Positions 56,263-64,000 of a DNA stretch of 64,000 nucleotides are shown piece by piece. How positions within the stretch are numbered: the stretch's first letter is position 1; the number at the start of each line of letters is the position of its first letter. Source of the stretch: Hyphomicrobiales bacterium (GTDB taxonomy: Bacteria; Pseudomonadota; Alphaproteobacteria; Rhizobiales; Rhizobiaceae); the NCBI GenBank assembly GCA_900466945.1, contig UBNV01000016.1, forward strand, positions 224,460 to 288,459, written 5' to 3'. The position numbers and the translations under genes are program-made. Under the pieces are notes generated by a model that saw nothing but the letters and a program-made list of their open reading frames with translations, was not told the origin of the DNA and did not search any database.

Positions 56263-57440
56263 AGCCTTGCCTTGGCGAGCTTCACCAGCCCCAGCATCGC
56301 CACCCCGGCAATCAGCCCCCAGAACGCCCCCGAGATCCCGAGGATCGAAATCCCCGACGCTGTCACCAGGAACGTCACAGCCGCCGCTTCCCTCGTCTCC
56401 GGCACCTGAAATGCAGCAACCGAGGACCCCGAAAACGCCCCGATCAGCGCCAGACCCGCAACCGATTGAATGAGAATCGGTGGCGCCAGCGACACGAAGC
56501 CGGTCACGGCACCTGCTGCGAGCCCCAAGAGCACATAGCCGATGCCGGCGATAACAGCCGACCAGTAGCGCCTGGCAGGATCGGCATGCGCATCCTCGCC
56601 CGCGCACATCGCGGCCGTGATGGCCGCAAGATTGACGGCGTGCCCGCCGAACGGCGCCGACAGCGCCGAAAACAGCCCCGTCACGGCAAACATCGGCCCC
56701 GGATTCGGCTCGTATCTGTTGACCTTGAGGATCGCGATGCCCGGAATGTTCTGCGAGGCCATGGTGACGATGAACAGCGGCAGGGCAATCGAGATCAGCG
56801 CCGGCAGCGTGAATTGAGGCGCCACGAACTCCTCTGGCGGCGCCAGCGACGCCGCCCAGCTCGCCATCGCGCCCTCCGGCAGGTCGACGCCAAAGACGAT
56901 GACAACAACAAAAGCCAGTAATGCGGCCGGTACCGCATAAAGCCGCTTGAAGGCGGCCACCACCGCCCAGACCACCAGGATTGGCAGGCCGAGCGCCGCA
57001 TCGAAGGCCACGGCCTGGAACGGTGCAAAGCAGAGATTGAGGATGACACCGGCCAGCATCGCATTGGCAATCGGCGCCGGAATTGCTGCCACCGCCCGAC
57101 CGAAGGGGCGGATCAGCCCCGCAAGTATGATCAGCGCCGCACACACCAGAAACGCCCCGACCGCCGCCGGAAAACCGCCAACGGGAATGCCGGCCGTCGC
57201 CATCAGCGCCGCCCCCGGCGTCGACCAGGCGACCGAGACCGGCAGCTTCGTCCAGACACTCAAGACGATGCCGCAAATGCCCATGGCGACCGACAGCGCC
57301 ATCAGCCCGGACGCCGCCTGATAATCAGTGGCGCCCACCCCCTTCAGCCCCTGCAGGACGACGGCAAAGGAACTGGCGAAGCCGACAAAGGCAACGAGCA
57401 CGCCCATGAAGGCGGCCTGGGGAGAGAAGTCTTTCAACAT
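56259..57440 (-). CDS. BenE family benzoate/H+ symporter-like transporter
   Basis: This 393-residue protein of about 12 helices matches the BenE family. It opens MLKDFSPQAAFMGVLVAFVG, with the conserved TPGAALMATAG and MASQNIPGIAILKVNRYEPN segments and an acidic residue in that loop. BenE members carry benzoate or purine-like compounds. Without benzoate catabolic genes nearby, the substrate is open. The start at 57440 is taken because homologues begin with this segment; the ribosome site is weak and a longer form to 57539 is possible. Confidence 0.88.
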   Translation of the reverse strand: MLKDFSPQAAFMGVLVAFVGFASSFAVVLQGLKGVGATDYQAASGLMALSVAMGICGIVLSVWTKLPVSVAWSTPGAALMATAGIPVGGFPAAVGAFLVCAALIILAGLIRPFGRAVAAIPAPIANAMLAGVILNLCFAPFQAVAFDAALGLPILVVWAVVAAFKRLYAVPAALLAFVVVIVFGVDLPEGAMASWAASLAPPEEFVAPQFTLPALISIALPLFIVTMASQNIPGIAILKVNRYEPNPGPMFAVTGLFSALSAPFGGHAVNLAAITAAMCAGEDAHADPARRYWSAVIAGIGYVLLGLAAGAVTGFVSLAPPILIQSVAGLALIGAFSGSSVAAFQVPETREAAAVTFLVTASGISILGISGAFWGLIAGVAMLGLVKLAKARL

Positions 57441-57542
57441 GGCGGGCTCGACGAGGTCAGAATGCAGGATGCCCACCACGCCAAACAAATTTTCGGACAG
57501 CTGGCAAGCCGCACGAGACATCGAACCGTCCGGCAGCAAGAA

Positions 57543-58733
57543 TCATACGTGGCAGATTGCGCTCGGCACCTTGCTTGCAAGGGGTTCGGCCGCGGTCTCT
57601 TCATTGCTGAAGCCGAGGAAGGCGACGCGGTTGCGGCCGCCGCCCTTCGCCGCATAGAGTGCCTCGTCAGCCCGTGCCACGAGACGCGACATCGAGCGTG
57701 CATCTGGCGTGACGGAGACGCCGGCGCTGAGCGTGACGGCCAGCACATCGCCCTCATGAGCAATCCGGAGGCATTCTATGGCCAGACGCAGCATGTCCGC
57801 CTGCGCTATGGCTACCGCTTCGCTCGAAGCAGGGAGATAGAGGCCGAACTCCTCCCCGCCCATGCGCGCGAAGATCGCATCCTCACCCAACGTGGCCGCC
57901 ATTGTCTGGGCCACCTTGATCAGCACCTGGTCTCCAGCCGCATGACCAAAGCGGTCGTTGATCTGCTTGAAATGGTCGATGTCAATGATGACCAGCGCGC
58001 TGCCGGACGGCGCCAGCCGCGGCAGTCGGTCCATCATCCAGTGACGATTGCGGATGCCGGTGAGACTATCGGTCTCGGTCAGCGCAATCAGCCGCTGCTC
58101 GGCCCGCTCCTGCACCAGGATCAGAACGAACATCGCGATCGCGAACTGGCAGAGGATGAGCACCATGAAGGTCGTTGGTGGTGTGACCGGGAAAAACTCC
58201 GGCTGCGAGATCGCAAGAAAGGTGGCAAAAGCGATGAGCGCCTTGAAGATCAGCGCCCCTGCAAGGCCCCAACGCGTCTGCAGCGCCTCCCGCTGCCTGT
58301 CCCGCACGACGAGCCAGGCGCAGGCGAGAGCAAAGATCCCCATGACGGAGAGGAAGACGGTCGAGCGCTCGGCATTGTCGAGATAAAAGCGTGTGACGAG
58401 TGCCCAGAGCGTCAGAAAGACGGGCAGCACCAGCACGAACCAGCCCCGGCCAGCCGGACGTTCCTCCATCAGGTTGATCAGGCCTACCCAGAAGAGGGCA
58501 TAGGAGATCGGTCCGCTGACGAAGCTCCAGAATGTCCATGTCTCGTAATCTATGACGCCCTGCGCGCCGGCACCTGCGAGCAGCGATCCGGCCGCCAGCA
58601 CCAGGAAAGCCATGGCCATCTTGCCGAGCCCACGGCTGCGGCGCGAGCGGAAGCGCACATAGAGAAAGCAGATCGCACCGACCGCCAGCGAGAGGGGATG
58701 CAGAATGAGAATGGTTGCAAGATTGAGATGCAT
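57543..58733 (-). CDS. Membrane GGDEF diguanylate cyclase
   Basis: This 396-residue protein has an N-terminal sensor of six or seven helices (1-208) with no recognised MASE or CHASE signature and a C-terminal GGDEF domain (about 215-380). The active-site signature is GGEEF (292-296) preceded by DIDHFKQINDRFGHAAGD. No RxxD I-site lies at the usual position. Synthesis of c-di-GMP is predicted. The gene is divergent from the nspC spermidine gene across a 298-base region (58734-59031) in which I see no convincing promoter. Confidence 0.94.
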   Translation of the reverse strand: MHLNLATILILHPLSLAVGAICFLYVRFRSRRSRGLGKMAMAFLVLAAGSLLAGAGAQGVIDYETWTFWSFVSGPISYALFWVGLINLMEERPAGRGWFVLVLPVFLTLWALVTRFYLDNAERSTVFLSVMGIFALACAWLVVRDRQREALQTRWGLAGALIFKALIAFATFLAISQPEFFPVTPPTTFMVLILCQFAIAMFVLILVQERAEQRLIALTETDSLTGIRNRHWMMDRLPRLAPSGSALVIIDIDHFKQINDRFGHAAGDQVLIKVAQTMAATLGEDAIFARMGGEEFGLYLPASSEAVAIAQADMLRLAIECLRIAHEGDVLAVTLSAGVSVTPDARSMSRLVARADEALYAAKGGGRNRVAFLGFSNEETAAEPLASKVPSAICHV

Positions 58734-59031
58734 CGGCCGTCACGTGAGGGATGTTTCAAGAGCATTATCGCCGCATAGATTGCTGCTTCCTGAAGAAAGC
58801 CCGGCGCTTGGCGCATGCCTGCATCCATGTTCTTGCAAGGCAGCGGAGCCGGCCGTCCCTGTGGCGCACCGTCATCGGCATTTCATGCAAATCGGCGACT
58901 GAACTTGTCAGGACGAAAACCGAGCTTCCGCTTGCCTTTTGACCCCCTTTTGCCTAAGGGACCCCTCCGACGCATTCGGGGCGTCCCGTTCACTTCCGCC
59001 AGATATGGCTGGGTTCACGAAGGATAGAGCC

Positions 59032-60129
59032 TTGATCCAGACTCCCTATTACCTGATCGACAAGTCCAAGCTGCTCCAGAACATGGAGAAGATCGCGACC
59101 CTGCGCGAACTCTCCGGCGCAAAGGCGCTTCTGGCGCTGAAATGTTTTGCCACATGGTCGGTCTTCGATTTCATGCGCGACTATATGGACGGCACGACCT
59201 CGTCATCGCTCAATGAAGTCCGCCTCGGCCATGAGCGTTTCGGCAAGGAAACTCACGCCTATTCCGTGGCCTATGCCGATTACGAGATCGACGAGGTCGT
59301 CTCCCATGCCGACAAGATCATTTTCAATTCGATCGGTCAGCTGACCCGTTTCGAGCAACAGTCTTCGGGGATCATCCGCGGCCTGCGCCTCAACCCCGGC
59401 GTCTCCTCTTCGAGCTTCGACCTCGCCGATCCAGCCCGCCCGTTCTCGCGGCTGGGCGAATGGGACCTGAAGAAGGTCGAGCCGGTCATGGACCTGATCT
59501 CCGGCTTCATGATCCACAACAACTGCGAAAACGGCGATTTCGACCTTTTCGACACGATGCTCGGCGACATCGAACAGAAATTTGGTCCTCTCCTGGAGAA
59601 GGCCGACTGGGTCTCGCTCGGCGGCGGCATCCATTTCACGGGCGAAAACTATCCGCTCGAAAAATTCGCCGAGCGCCTCAAGCGCTTCTCCGGCGAATTC
59701 GGCGTCCAGGTCTATCTGGAGCCCGGCGAAGCCTCGATCACCAAGTCGACCACGCTCGAAGTCACCGTGCTCGACAAGCTTTACAACGGCAAGGACCTTG
59801 TCGTGGTGGATTCGTCCATCGAAGCGCATCTCCTCGATCTCCTGATCTACCGGGAAAGCGCGAAGGTCCACCCCAACCAGGGACCGCACCGGTACCAGGT
59901 CTGCGGCAAGTCCTGCCTCGCGGGCGATATCTTCGGCGAGTTCAATTTCGAAAACGAATTGAACATCGGCGACCGCATCTCGCTGCAGGACACCGCCGGC
60001 TACACGATGGTCAAGAAAAACTGGTTTAACGGCGTGCAAATGCCGGCAATCGCCATCCGCGAACTGGATGGCAGCCTCAGGACGGTCCGTGAGTTCGACT
60101 ACACGGACTACGAACAAAGCCTGTCTTGA
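59032..60129 (+). CDS. nspC: Carboxynorspermidine (carboxyspermidine) decarboxylase
   Basis: This 365-residue, fold III PLP decarboxylase forms spermidine (or norspermidine) from the carboxylated intermediate. The PLP lysine is in LLALKCFATW, and the phosphate-binding loop is SLGGGIHFTG. The EPGEA strand and the C-terminal CGKSCLAGDIFGEF signature with the catalytic cysteine are present. A TTG start at 59032 (LIQTPYYLIDKSKLL) is preferred: AAGGAT lies eight bases before it and the family begins at this point, while the ATG at 59005 has no ribosome site. It is followed 50 bases later by the dehydrogenase of the same pathway. Confidence 0.95.
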   Translation: MIQTPYYLIDKSKLLQNMEKIATLRELSGAKALLALKCFATWSVFDFMRDYMDGTTSSSLNEVRLGHERFGKETHAYSVAYADYEIDEVVSHADKIIFNSIGQLTRFEQQSSGIIRGLRLNPGVSSSSFDLADPARPFSRLGEWDLKKVEPVMDLISGFMIHNNCENGDFDLFDTMLGDIEQKFGPLLEKADWVSLGGGIHFTGENYPLEKFAERLKRFSGEFGVQVYLEPGEASITKSTTLEVTVLDKLYNGKDLVVVDSSIEAHLLDLLIYRESAKVHPNQGPHRYQVCGKSCLAGDIFGEFNFENELNIGDRISLQDTAGYTMVKKNWFNGVQMPAIAIRELDGSLRTVREFDYTDYEQSLS

Positions 60130-60179
60130 AATCCTTCAAGCTCAGGTTCTGACGATTGGACATAGGAGTTGGTCCCATT

Positions 60180-61418
60180 ATGAAGAAGAACGTGCTCATC
60201 ATCGGCGCCGGCGGCGTCGCGCAGGTGGTTGCCCACAAGTGTGCGCAGAACAACGACGTGCTCGGCGACATCCATATCGCTTCGCGCACCAAGGCAAAGT
60301 GCGATGCCATCATCGCTTCGGTTCACGAAAAGAAGGCGATGAAGCAGGAAGGCGTTCTCGAAGCCCATGCGCTCGACGCCCTCGACATCGAAGCCACCAA
60401 GGCCCTGATCAAGAAGCTGGGCACTGAGATCGTCATCAATGTCGGCACTGCCTTCCTCAACATGTCTGTGCTGCGCGCCTGCATGGACACCGGCGTCGCC
60501 TATATCGACACTGCGATCCATGAAGAGCCGAACAAGATCTGCGAAACCCCGCCGTGGTACGGAAACTACGAGTGGAAGCGTGCGGAAGAATGCGCTGAAA
60601 AGGGCATCACCGCCATCCTCGGCGCCGGCTTCGATCCGGGCGTCGTCAACGCCTATGCCCGTCTCGCCAAGGACGAATATCTCGACAAGGTGACCGACGT
60701 CGACATCGTCGACATCAATGCCGGCAGCCACGGCAAGTATTTCGCTACGAACTTCGACCCGGAAATCAACTTCCGCGAATTCACCGGCGTCGTCTATTCC
60801 TGGCAGGGCGGCGAATGGAAGGTCAACAAGATGTTCGAGATCGGCAAGGACTACGACCTGCCGGTCGTCGGCACCCGCCGCGCCTATCTCTGCGGTCATG
60901 ACGAAGTGCATTCGCTGGCGAAGAACATGGACGGCGCCGACGTGCGCTTCTGGATGGGCTTCGGCGATCACTACATCAACGTCTTCACCGTGCTGAAGTC
61001 GATCGGCCTCTTGTCCGAACAGCCGGTCAAGCTCGCCGATGGTTCCGATGTGGTGCCGCTGAAGGTCGTCAAGGCCTGCCTGCCCGACCCCTCCTCGCTC
61101 GCCCCGGAATACGAAGGCAAGACCTGCATCGGCGATTACGTGAAGGGCTTCAAGGACGGCAAGGAAAAGACCGTCTTCATCTACAATGTCGCCGACCACA
61201 AGGAAGCCTATAACGAAGTGGGAAGCCAAGGCATCTCCTACACCGCCGGCGTCCCCCCGGTCGCAGCAGCCATGCTGGTTGCGACCGGCGAATGGGACGT
61301 GAAGAAGATGGCCAACGTCGAAGAACTGCCGCCCAAGCCGTTTATCAACCTCCTGAACAAGATCGGCCTGCCGACCCGCATTCAGGACGAGGATGGCGAT
61401 CGGGCTGTCGAGTTCTGA
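60180..61418 (+). CDS. Carboxynorspermidine (carboxyspermidine) dehydrogenase
   Basis: This 412-residue saccharopine-dehydrogenase-family enzyme reduces the Schiff base of putrescine (or diaminopropane) and aspartate semialdehyde with NADPH. It has the Rossmann motif VLIIGAGGVAQVVAHK at the N-terminus, then the family blocks ILGAGFDPGVVNAYARLAKD and GRRAYLC-like (GTRRAYLCGHDEVHSL). Together with nspC it makes spermidine by the alternative route known from Alphaproteobacteria and Vibrio. The start at 60180 is read from AGGAG; a strong terminator follows. Confidence 0.93.
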   Translation: MKKNVLIIGAGGVAQVVAHKCAQNNDVLGDIHIASRTKAKCDAIIASVHEKKAMKQEGVLEAHALDALDIEATKALIKKLGTEIVINVGTAFLNMSVLRACMDTGVAYIDTAIHEEPNKICETPPWYGNYEWKRAEECAEKGITAILGAGFDPGVVNAYARLAKDEYLDKVTDVDIVDINAGSHGKYFATNFDPEINFREFTGVVYSWQGGEWKVNKMFEIGKDYDLPVVGTRRAYLCGHDEVHSLAKNMDGADVRFWMGFGDHYINVFTVLKSIGLLSEQPVKLADGSDVVPLKVVKACLPDPSSLAPEYEGKTCIGDYVKGFKDGKEKTVFIYNVADHKEAYNEVGSQGISYTAGVPPVAAAMLVATGEWDVKKMANVEELPPKPFINLLNKIGLPTRIQDEDGDRAVEF

Positions 61419-61452
61419 GAGTGGCAAACGCTCGACGACGGAGAATGCTGAA

Positions 61453-61483
61453 ACCCCGCCGGATCACTCCGGCGGGGTTTTTT
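61453..61483. terminator. Terminator after the spermidine genes, shared with the 57-residue gene
   Basis: CCCCGCCGG (61454-61462) and CCGGCGGGG (61469-61477) pair over a short ATCACT loop, followed by six T residues on the plus strand; on the minus strand it follows the stop of the small convergent gene. Confidence 0.93.
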
Positions 61484-61484
61484 C

Positions 61485-61658
61485 TTATGGCTGGAACGGG
61501 CCGTCGGGCCGTCGCGGATAGCCCCAGCGAAGCTCTACCCACCAGCTCAGATGGGCGGGGACTGAGCCAAGCCGGTGATCTCCGCAGGCCAGCGCAAGCC
61601 CGAGCGCCACGCCACCCGCCGCATGCAATGCGACGGCGAGGAAAAACAGATAGTACAT
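61485..61658 (-). CDS. 57-residue hypothetical membrane protein
   Basis: The frame reads MYYLFFLAVALHAAGGVALG, continues as a hydrophobic helix with a cysteine (LALACGDHRL) and ends WWVELRWGYPRRPDGPFQP. ACGAGG sits seven bases before the ATG, and a strong hairpin terminator lies just after the stop. It is just under common length cut-offs, so it may be missed elsewhere. No family recognised. It is transcribed in the same direction as the cupin gene upstream and converges with the dehydrogenase. Confidence 0.5.
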   Translation of the reverse strand: MYYLFFLAVALHAAGGVALGLALACGDHRLGSVPAHLSWWVELRWGYPRRPDGPFQP

Positions 61659-61718
61659 GGCAAACCTCGTGCTGCTCCCTTGAGGTGGGTGCCCCGCCTT
61701 GGAAGCGGGGCGTTAAGG

Positions 61719-62174
61719 TCAAGCGACCCGCGCATGCGCGACGGGATCGACAAAGCGGAGGCCATAGCGGGCGCAGACGGGATCGAGGCCTGCAGGCCCG
61801 GCTTCCGCCACCGCCTGGAAAAAGCCCTCGAAGCCACCGGGAGTGACGATAATCATCAGCCGACCCATGGTGCGGCCGATGTTTTCGAACCTGTGCGGCA
61901 CACCGCGCGGCAGGAGCAGGCAGCCGCCCTCCTCGACCACGGTCTGTGTGTCGCCGCAGGTGAACAGGAAGCGGCCAGAGAGCACGCGGAAGAATTCTTC
62001 CTCCCGCTCGTGAATGTGCAGCGGCGGGCCGGCGGCCGGCGGGACGTTCTCTTCGAACATCCCGAACGTATTGCCGGTTTCCTCCGCCGACATGCGGATC
62101 AGGTGTGGCCCAAAGCCAAGCGCGATATGGCCTTCGCCGGCCTGAGAAATAACGGGGGTAGTAAAAGTTGTCAT
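61719..62174 (-). CDS. Cupin domain-containing protein (1)
   Basis: This 151-residue single-cupin protein has the metal motifs PPLHIHEREEEFFRVLSG and PRGVPHRFEN. It resembles quercetin-dioxygenase-like or small regulatory cupins; no substrate can be named. The start at 62174 (MTTFTTPVISQ) is supported by GGAGAA. It is divergent from a LysR gene and shares the GVPHRFEN block with the second cupin at 63418-63804, which flanks the LysR gene on the other side. Confidence 0.88.
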   Translation of the reverse strand: MTTFTTPVISQAGEGHIALGFGPHLIRMSAEETGNTFGMFEENVPPAAGPPLHIHEREEEFFRVLSGRFLFTCGDTQTVVEEGGCLLLPRGVPHRFENIGRTMGRLMIIVTPGGFEGFFQAVAEAGPAGLDPVCARYGLRFVDPVAHARVA

Positions 62175-62181
62175 CTGCGTT

Positions 62182-62204
62182 TCTCCAGTTGGATTGAATG
62201 GAGA
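62182..62204. promoter_or_regulatory. Candidate LysR-type inverted repeat
   Basis: TCTCCA and TGGAGA are perfect six-base arms separated by 11 bases, in the cupin/LysR divergent region. The left arm coincides with the cupin ribosome site (GGAGAA on the minus strand), so chance cannot be excluded. A second, wider pair (GAGATT ... AATCTC, 62201-62238) is also present. Confidence 0.4.
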
Positions 62205-62261
62205 TTGTTTACGATGACAGAGGCGGAGTGATAATCTCACGCATCTGCCCACACTGTTCGG

Positions 62262-63224
62262 ATGACTTTACAAATGAAGACTGCCGATCCTTTGAATGGT
62301 CTTGCCGTCTTCCTGGCGGTCGCCGAACATCTGAGCTTCACAAAAGCGGCAGAGATGCTTGCCATGTCTCGCCCGACCGTCAGCGCACAGATAGATCAAC
62401 TTGAGCGACGACTGGGTGTACGGCTGCTGCACCGCTCGACCCGGCATCTGTCCCTCACCGAGGCGGGCACGGCCTTTCATGAGCGGCTGAAGGACGTCAC
62501 GACAATCGTGCATGACGCCGAACGCGCCGCCATCCACCATCAGGAGGCGCCCGTCGGCCGGTTGCGGATTGCAGCGCCCCCGGACCTCGGCTCCAGCCAT
62601 CTGACCCCGATGATTGCCCGCTTTCTTGAGGGACACCCCGGCATCGAAATCGAGCTCGAACTCTCAAACTCTGCCGTGAACCTGATCGAGCGCAAATTCG
62701 ATCTCGCCGTGCGCGGCACGATCCGCATCGACGAGACGCTGATCACCCGAAAACTCGGCGCGTCCGCTGTCGTGATCTGCGCATCCCCCGACTATCTCGC
62801 GCGCCATGGCACGCCGGAAAAGCCAGAGGACCTCGCCGATCACCACTGCCTGCATTTTTCCGGGCTGCGTTGGGGTCGGATCTGGGAAATGCGACAAGGC
62901 GAAGATCTGCGCCGCATACCGGTCCAGCCGAATTTCGAAGTGAATGACGGCGGCACCCTGTGCTCGGCCGCGCTTTGCGGCATGGGCATCACCCTTCTGC
63001 CTAGCTTCATCACCGGCCCCCATATCCGCGCAGGCCGCCTCATCCGCCTCCTGGCAGACTGGCATATCGCTGAAGTCCCCCTGCACGCCGTCTATCCCGA
63101 CAATCGGCTGATCGCCGCCAAGGTCAAATCCTTCGTCGCCTATCTCGCAGCAGAATTCCGACGCGATCCGGATCTCTCAGGCGCAGGCGTCTCGCTTTCG
63201 GCCACGCAGTCTAAGTTGTCCTGA
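62262..63224 (+). CDS. LysR family transcriptional regulator
   Basis: This 320-residue regulator has the LysR helix-turn-helix (about 10-65; LSFTKAAEMLAMSRPTVSAQ, then IDQLERRLGVRLLHRSTR) and a substrate-binding effector domain (about 95-300; RLRIAAPPDLGSSHLTPMIA). The effector is unknown. The start at 62262 is used, with 62274 (MKTADPLNGL) an equally good alternative, as neither has a strong ribosome site. It stands between two cupin genes, the first divergent, which suggests control of one or both. Confidence 0.93.
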   Translation: MTLQMKTADPLNGLAVFLAVAEHLSFTKAAEMLAMSRPTVSAQIDQLERRLGVRLLHRSTRHLSLTEAGTAFHERLKDVTTIVHDAERAAIHHQEAPVGRLRIAAPPDLGSSHLTPMIARFLEGHPGIEIELELSNSAVNLIERKFDLAVRGTIRIDETLITRKLGASAVVICASPDYLARHGTPEKPEDLADHHCLHFSGLRWGRIWEMRQGEDLRRIPVQPNFEVNDGGTLCSAALCGMGITLLPSFITGPHIRAGRLIRLLADWHIAEVPLHAVYPDNRLIAAKVKSFVAYLAAEFRRDPDLSGAGVSLSATQSKLS

Positions 63225-63373
63225 AGCGGCAACTGCCATTCTCGGCCCGTGCGCTCCAACCAGTCGCGATCTGCTTACCTCTTGCGCAAAAGCCCCAACC
63301 CGTCAGTCAGGGCCTGTCCCGAGGACCCACAGCGGCCAGCGCCAGACGGCGAGGTTAAGGGTGAGACACCAGA

Positions 63374-63396
63374 ATGCTCGGCACAAGACCGAGCAT
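63374..63396. repeat. Intergenic stem-loop
   Basis: ATGCTCGG (63374-63381) and CCGAGCAT (63389-63396) form a perfect eight-base stem between the converging LysR and cupin genes. There is a C-rich tract rather than T residues after it. It may be a terminator without T tail or a dispersed palindromic element of the type common in rhizobial intergenic DNA. Confidence 0.5.
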
Positions 63397-63417
63397 GACG
63401 CCCCCCCCGAGACGACC

Positions 63418-63804
63418 TTACAAATTCACCTGATACCACTTCCGACCATTGTGAATGTCGAGTGTCTGAAGCCGTCCGGGGCCGAGATTCTCAAAACGAT
63501 GCGGCACGCCCTTCGGACCGAACACGACATCGCCCGCCTCGGCATCGATGACGTGCTCTCCTACGTAGAACCGAGCCCGCCCCTGCAAAACGACAAATGT
63601 CTCGTCATAGGGGTGAACATGCAGGGCCGGCCCCTCGCCGATTGTATCGTTGCCATAAGCAAGGATGGTGTTCTCGCTGCCTAGCACCTCGCCCATAACA
63701 TGGCCGCGCCAGGCTCCTGTACCATCAGCATCGAAAAGCTTCGCCTTCTTCGGCTGACGATCGTCTGCCTGAACTGTGCTTAGATCGAATGTTTCATATT
63801 TCAT
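63418..63804 (-). CDS. Cupin domain-containing protein (2)
   Basis: This 128-residue single-cupin protein has the motifs GPALHVHPYDETFVVLQGRA and FGPKGVPHRFENLGPGRLQT. It is a distant relative of the cupin at 61719-62174. Ligand unknown. The start at 63804 (MKYETFDLS) is supported by GAGGAAGCTG upstream. It is convergent with the LysR gene. Confidence 0.88.
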   Translation of the reverse strand: MKYETFDLSTVQADDRQPKKAKLFDADGTGAWRGHVMGEVLGSENTILAYGNDTIGEGPALHVHPYDETFVVLQGRARFYVGEHVIDAEAGDVVFGPKGVPHRFENLGPGRLQTLDIHNGRKWYQVNL

Positions 63805-63869
63805 TATCAGCTTCCTCGGATCCCAAAGCCATGGCTGAAGTGAGCACTGTTCGCCTTCATGGTTCAAGG

Positions 63870-63887
63870 CATCACACAATGTGACGC
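63870..63887. promoter_or_regulatory. Inverted repeat upstream of the second cupin gene
   Basis: GCATCACA and TGTGACGC flank CAA; seven of eight positions pair. It lies about 65 bases upstream of the start codon, an operator-like position. No protein is assigned. The remaining bases to 64000 show nothing else; an ATG at 63990 at the edge cannot be judged. Confidence 0.35.
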
Positions 63888-64000
63888 ACGCCGCACCTCA
63901 ATTTCCTCCGCCTCTGCCCCATATCCACCCCGTCCCCACCATGCTACGAGGCCGCCACAGGCCACCCACACACGCAGAGACACCCGCCCATGCCCCCTGC

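Overview
The window reads as chromosomal DNA of a Rhizobiales bacterium, most likely Rhizobiaceae (Rhizobium/Agrobacterium type). The grounds are high GC, the genes present (a ClpS2-type adaptor, paired MaoC-like hydratases after ychF, rhizobial-type MCPs ending in a xWxxF pentapeptide, a FlaA-like flagellin, and the carboxynorspermidine route to spermidine) and the order rplY ... pth ... ychF and petABC ... trmL ... hemF. I found about 66 protein genes (one cut by the left edge, one frameshifted), no rRNA or tRNA gene and no CRISPR array. I saw no phage and no insertion sequence.

Layout. 1-5.7 kb: an aldehyde dehydrogenase/DUF779 operon with a GAF-Fis regulator, then an MHYT-GGDEF-EAL protein. 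6-18 kb: a translation-linked run (rplY, pth, prmB, ychF) interrupted by a membrane GGDEF-EAL protein with its own periplasmic binding protein, a TetR/RidA pair with three operator palindromes, clpS, two MaoC-like genes, a glutathione peroxidase and an AraC/LysE pair. 18-31 kb (minus strand): apt, the cytochrome bc1 operon petABC, two related ABC exporters and, between those exporters, a YdcZ-type pair and two tandem chemoreceptors. 31-39 kb: trmL, a serine-hydrolase-like protein with a long acidic tail, an unusual flagellin-like gene, hemF, small hypotheticals, and an overlapping DUF1285-Nudix-cca operon. 39-46 kb: a four-gene MoxR/DUF58/BatA-like operon. 46-56 kb: accessory metabolism (GNATs, zinc alcohol dehydrogenase, glutathionyl-hydroquinone reductase-like protein, Nudix, phosphoesterase, leuA) and a BrnT/BrnA toxin-antitoxin pair. 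56-64 kb: a BenE transporter, a diguanylate cyclase divergent from the spermidine genes nspC and carboxynorspermidine dehydrogenase, and a LysR regulator between two cupin genes.

The recurring theme is c-di-GMP and surface behaviour. There are three GGDEF proteins (two also with intact EAL residues), two chemoreceptors, a divergent flagellin and polyamine synthesis. The most interesting candidate system is the membrane GGDEF-EAL protein at 6809-9187 followed 24 bases later by an orphan periplasmic solute-binding protein. This layout resembles known periplasmic-sensor/dual c-di-GMP enzyme pairs (NspS-MbaA, PruR-DcpA), but here the binding protein is of the SBP_bac_3 type. Other notable items are an orphan SoxR-consensus palindrome at 31868-31887, the three-copy TetR operator at 12830-12895, a flagellin with a replaced N-terminus, and two very small membrane-protein genes (28 and 57 residues).

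All functional calls come from reading translated sequence and remembered family features. No database search was run.
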